Assembly: GCA_900555345.1 (NCBI GenBank) | Contig: USKS01000099.1 | Span: 1 to 6,196, forward strand | DNA: 6,196 bases | Direction of reading: 5' to 3' | DNA from: an uncultured Eubacteriales bacterium | Lineage (GTDB): Bacteria; Bacillota_A; Clostridia; Oscillospirales; CAG-272 | Part shown: one piece after another, positions 4,412-6,196 of the stretch | How the letters are laid out: each line of letters begins with the position of its first letter | Position numbering within the stretch: position 1 is the stretch's first letter | The notes under the pieces: model-generated | Database searches by the model: none | What the model was told of the DNA's origin: nothing | What the model saw: only the letters and a program-made list of their open reading frames with translations | Translations under genes and position numbers: made by a program

Positions 4412-6196
4412 ATGAACAGAAAAAAACGAGTGCTGTATATCGCAGCCGCGGCGGCAATCACCGCCGCCGTGTCCGCTGCCGTCATTGTCGGCAACATACT
4501 TGCAGACAGCAGCGCCGTTGCAGACTATCTTGCATTGCCGGATATGATAACAAATCCGCCGCGCTCTCTTACCGCTGCATGTGCAGCGCTTATACTGTTT
4601 ATCTGGTATGCGGTCATTCGGCATATCCGCGGCGCTGATTCGTCTGTAAAAATGGGTGAGACATGGGTCATAAAGGCATTCCTGCTTGCCGTCGCCGACT
4701 CTGCCGTTGTCGCGTTCTCATATTTTACGGCGCTTATGGTGCGCTTCGATTTTGACTGGCGTCATATACCGCCGTACTATTTCAGAGGCTATCTCTGGTC
4801 GCTGCCGTATCTTATCATCATAACCGTTGCAGTGTTCTTTGCCTTCAGACTGTACCACAGCATATGGAAGCTTGCAAGCGTCGCGGAGCTGTACAGAATG
4901 ATAGGCGCGCACCTTGTGCTCATACCCTTCTATGTCCTCGGGGCGCTTTACATGCAGAACGGCGCGCCCATGCCCCGCTCGTTCTATGCGGTGGGATATA
5001 TACTCACCTTCTGCCTTACCACCGCCATACGCTTTTCGTACAGATTTCTCAGATTCTTTACGGAGCGGCGGCGCAGCAGAAACGATTCTCTCATACATAC
5101 AATGATAATCGGCGCGGGCAGCGCCGGACAGACCCTTATAGAAGAAATGCAGCGCTCGCGCGACGGCAGAATGATCTGCTGCTTTATCGACGACAATCCC
5201 AACAAAGCCGGCAGGCAGCTTGAGGGCATACCGATAGTCGGCGGCAGGGAGCTTATACCGCAGACGGTCAAAAAATATGCCATAAGCGAAATAATCATAG
5301 CTATCCCGAGTATCGACGCCGCCTCCAAAAAAGACATTCTTCACATCTGCAAAGAAACATCATGCCGCGTAAAGATAATCCCCGGCGTTGACCAGATCGT
5401 AAACGGAGAGGTCAGCGTTACAAAGCTGCGCGACGTTGAGCTTACCGACCTTCTCGGCCGCGAGCAGGTCAGCGTCAATAACGACGAAATTCTCCGCTCC
5501 GTAATGGGCAAGACCGTGCTTGTCACTGGCGGAGGAGGCTCTATCGGCAGCGAGCTGTGCCGTCAGATCGCCCGCTCGCATCCCGCAAGGCTTGTTATCT
5601 TCGGCATATACGAAAACAATGCCTACGATATTCAGCAGGAGCTGCGCCACAGCCATCCCGAGCTGTGCCTTACGGTGCTTATCGGCTCCGTGCGCAACAC
5701 GAACCGCATTAACAGCGTAATGAGGACGTACCGCCCCGACATCGTTTTCCACGCGGCGGCGCACAAGCACGTGCCCCTTATGGAGCAAAGCCCCAACGAG
5801 GCAGTCAAGAACAACGCCCTCGGCACGTATAAGACCGCGCAGGCGGCGGCAAAATACGGCGTTTCCAAGTTTGTGCTCATATCCACCGACAAGGCGGTCA
5901 ACCCCACAAATATCATGGGCGCGAGCAAGCGGCTGTGCGAGATGATCGTGCAGTCCATGGCGCAGTGCTCGAACACGACCTTTGTCGCCGTGCGCTTTGG
6001 CAATGTCCTCGGCTCGAACGGGTCGGTCATTCCGCTCTTCCGCCGCCAGATTGCGCAGGGAGGCCCCGTCACCGTGACGGACCGGCGCATCATCCGCTAT
6101 TTCATGACGATTCCGGAGGCGGCGTCGCTGGTGCTCGAAGCGGGGGCCATGGCGCGGCAGAACGAACTGTTCGTGCTCACTATGGGCAAGCCCGTG
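4412..6196 (+). CDS. capD: Membrane-bound nucleotide-sugar 4,6-dehydratase (CapD/PglF/WbpM type), 3' end missing
   Basis: The protein is a polysaccharide-biosynthesis dehydratase that probably converts UDP-GlcNAc (or a similar UDP-sugar) to a UDP-4-keto-6-deoxy sugar, the first step toward sugars such as bacillosamine or N-acetylfucosamine. The window ends inside the gene after 595 codons; relatives run to roughly 600-650, so a short C-terminal piece is missing. Hydrophobic spans lie near 7-30, 53-69, 86-110, 128-147, 165-182 and 193-210. The usual four-span anchor (from about 86, with the family pattern RFDF at 111-114) is preceded by two extra spans. A first nucleotide-binding fold starts with GAGSAG at 234-239. 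The catalytic SDR domain starts with TGGGGSIG at 372-379 (commonly TGAGGSIG). STDK at 491-494 and Met502/Lys506 (MGASK) make up the active site of this non-Tyr subgroup; FGNVLGSNGS follows. The start has a good ribosome binding site. The exact sugar is not determinable here. Confidence 0.92.
   Translation, partial: MNRKKRVLYIAAAAAITAAVSAAVIVGNILADSSAVADYLALPDMITNPPRSLTAACAALILFIWYAVIRHIRGADSSVKMGETWVIKAFLLAVADSAVVAFSYFTALMVRFDFDWRHIPPYYFRGYLWSLPYLIIITVAVFFAFRLYHSIWKLASVAELYRMIGAHLVLIPFYVLGALYMQNGAPMPRSFYAVGYILTFCLTTAIRFSYRFLRFFTERRRSRNDSLIHTMIIGAGSAGQTLIEEMQRSRDGRMICCFIDDNPNKAGRQLEGIPIVGGRELIPQTVKKYAISEIIIAIPSIDAASKKDILHICKETSCRVKIIPGVDQIVNGEVSVTKLRDVELTDLLGREQVSVNNDEILRSVMGKTVLVTGGGGSIGSELCRQIARSHPARLVIFGIYENNAYDIQQELRHSHPELCLTVLIGSVRNTNRINSVMRTYRPDIVFHAAAHKHVPLMEQSPNEAVKNNALGTYKTAQAAAKYGVSKFVLISTDKAVNPTNIMGASKRLCEMIVQSMAQCSNTTFVAVRFGNVLGSNGSVIPLFRRQIAQGGPVTVTDRRIIRYFMTIPEAASLVLEAGAMARQNELFVLTMGKPV

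Noticed and set aside
4718..5344. 208-codon minus-strand open frame
   Set aside because: It lies opposite the membrane and first nucleotide-binding parts of the dehydratase and has no independent support.

Overview
The window looks like a piece of an exopolysaccharide or capsule locus from a moderately GC-rich member of the Bacillota, probably class Clostridia (a gut Oscillospirales-like or Christensenellales-like genome). This placement is inference. It rests on AGAGG/GGAGG ribosome binding sites, a sigma-A type promoter, GTG as well as ATG starts, and protein families often found together in clostridial polysaccharide clusters. All genes read on the + strand.

Layout. Bases 1-522 hold no convincing gene. 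They begin with two tandem copies of a hairpin-bearing repeat (about 11-209), followed by a fold-back and a G-rich stretch. A good promoter (523-551) and ribosome binding site lead into an ABC exporter half-transporter (593-2334). That gene has a one-base reading-frame break near 915 and carries Thr in place of the Walker A Lys, so as written it is a pseudogene or contains a sequence error. After 88 bases with a strong hairpin comes a membrane-anchored protein (2423-3316) with two Ig-like (DUF5011-like) domains. Its C-terminal third instead resembles the tail half of S24/S26 signal-peptidase-like proteins, so it appears to be a fusion. It overlaps by four bases (ATGA) a complete CpsB/YwqE-type PHP phosphotyrosine phosphatase (3313-4044). 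A repeat-rich gap (4045-4411) contains five copies of CCTGCGGC and several hairpins. The last gene (4412 to the window end, incomplete) is a membrane-bound CapD/PglF/WbpM-type nucleotide-sugar 4,6-dehydratase.

How the genes fit together. The dehydratase would make a UDP-4-keto-6-deoxy sugar for a surface glycan. The CpsB phosphatase would control chain assembly by dephosphorylating a BY-kinase, which is not in this window. The Ig-like membrane protein and the exporter are accessory parts of the same locus. From memory, ABC exporters and S24/S26-like proteins neighbour each other in clostridial clusters, which would explain where the fused tail came from.

The most interesting points are the apparent Ig/S26 fusion, the doubly damaged ABC transporter next to it, and the tandem structured repeat whose stem pairing is kept despite base changes. 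I see no clearly new defence or mobile system.
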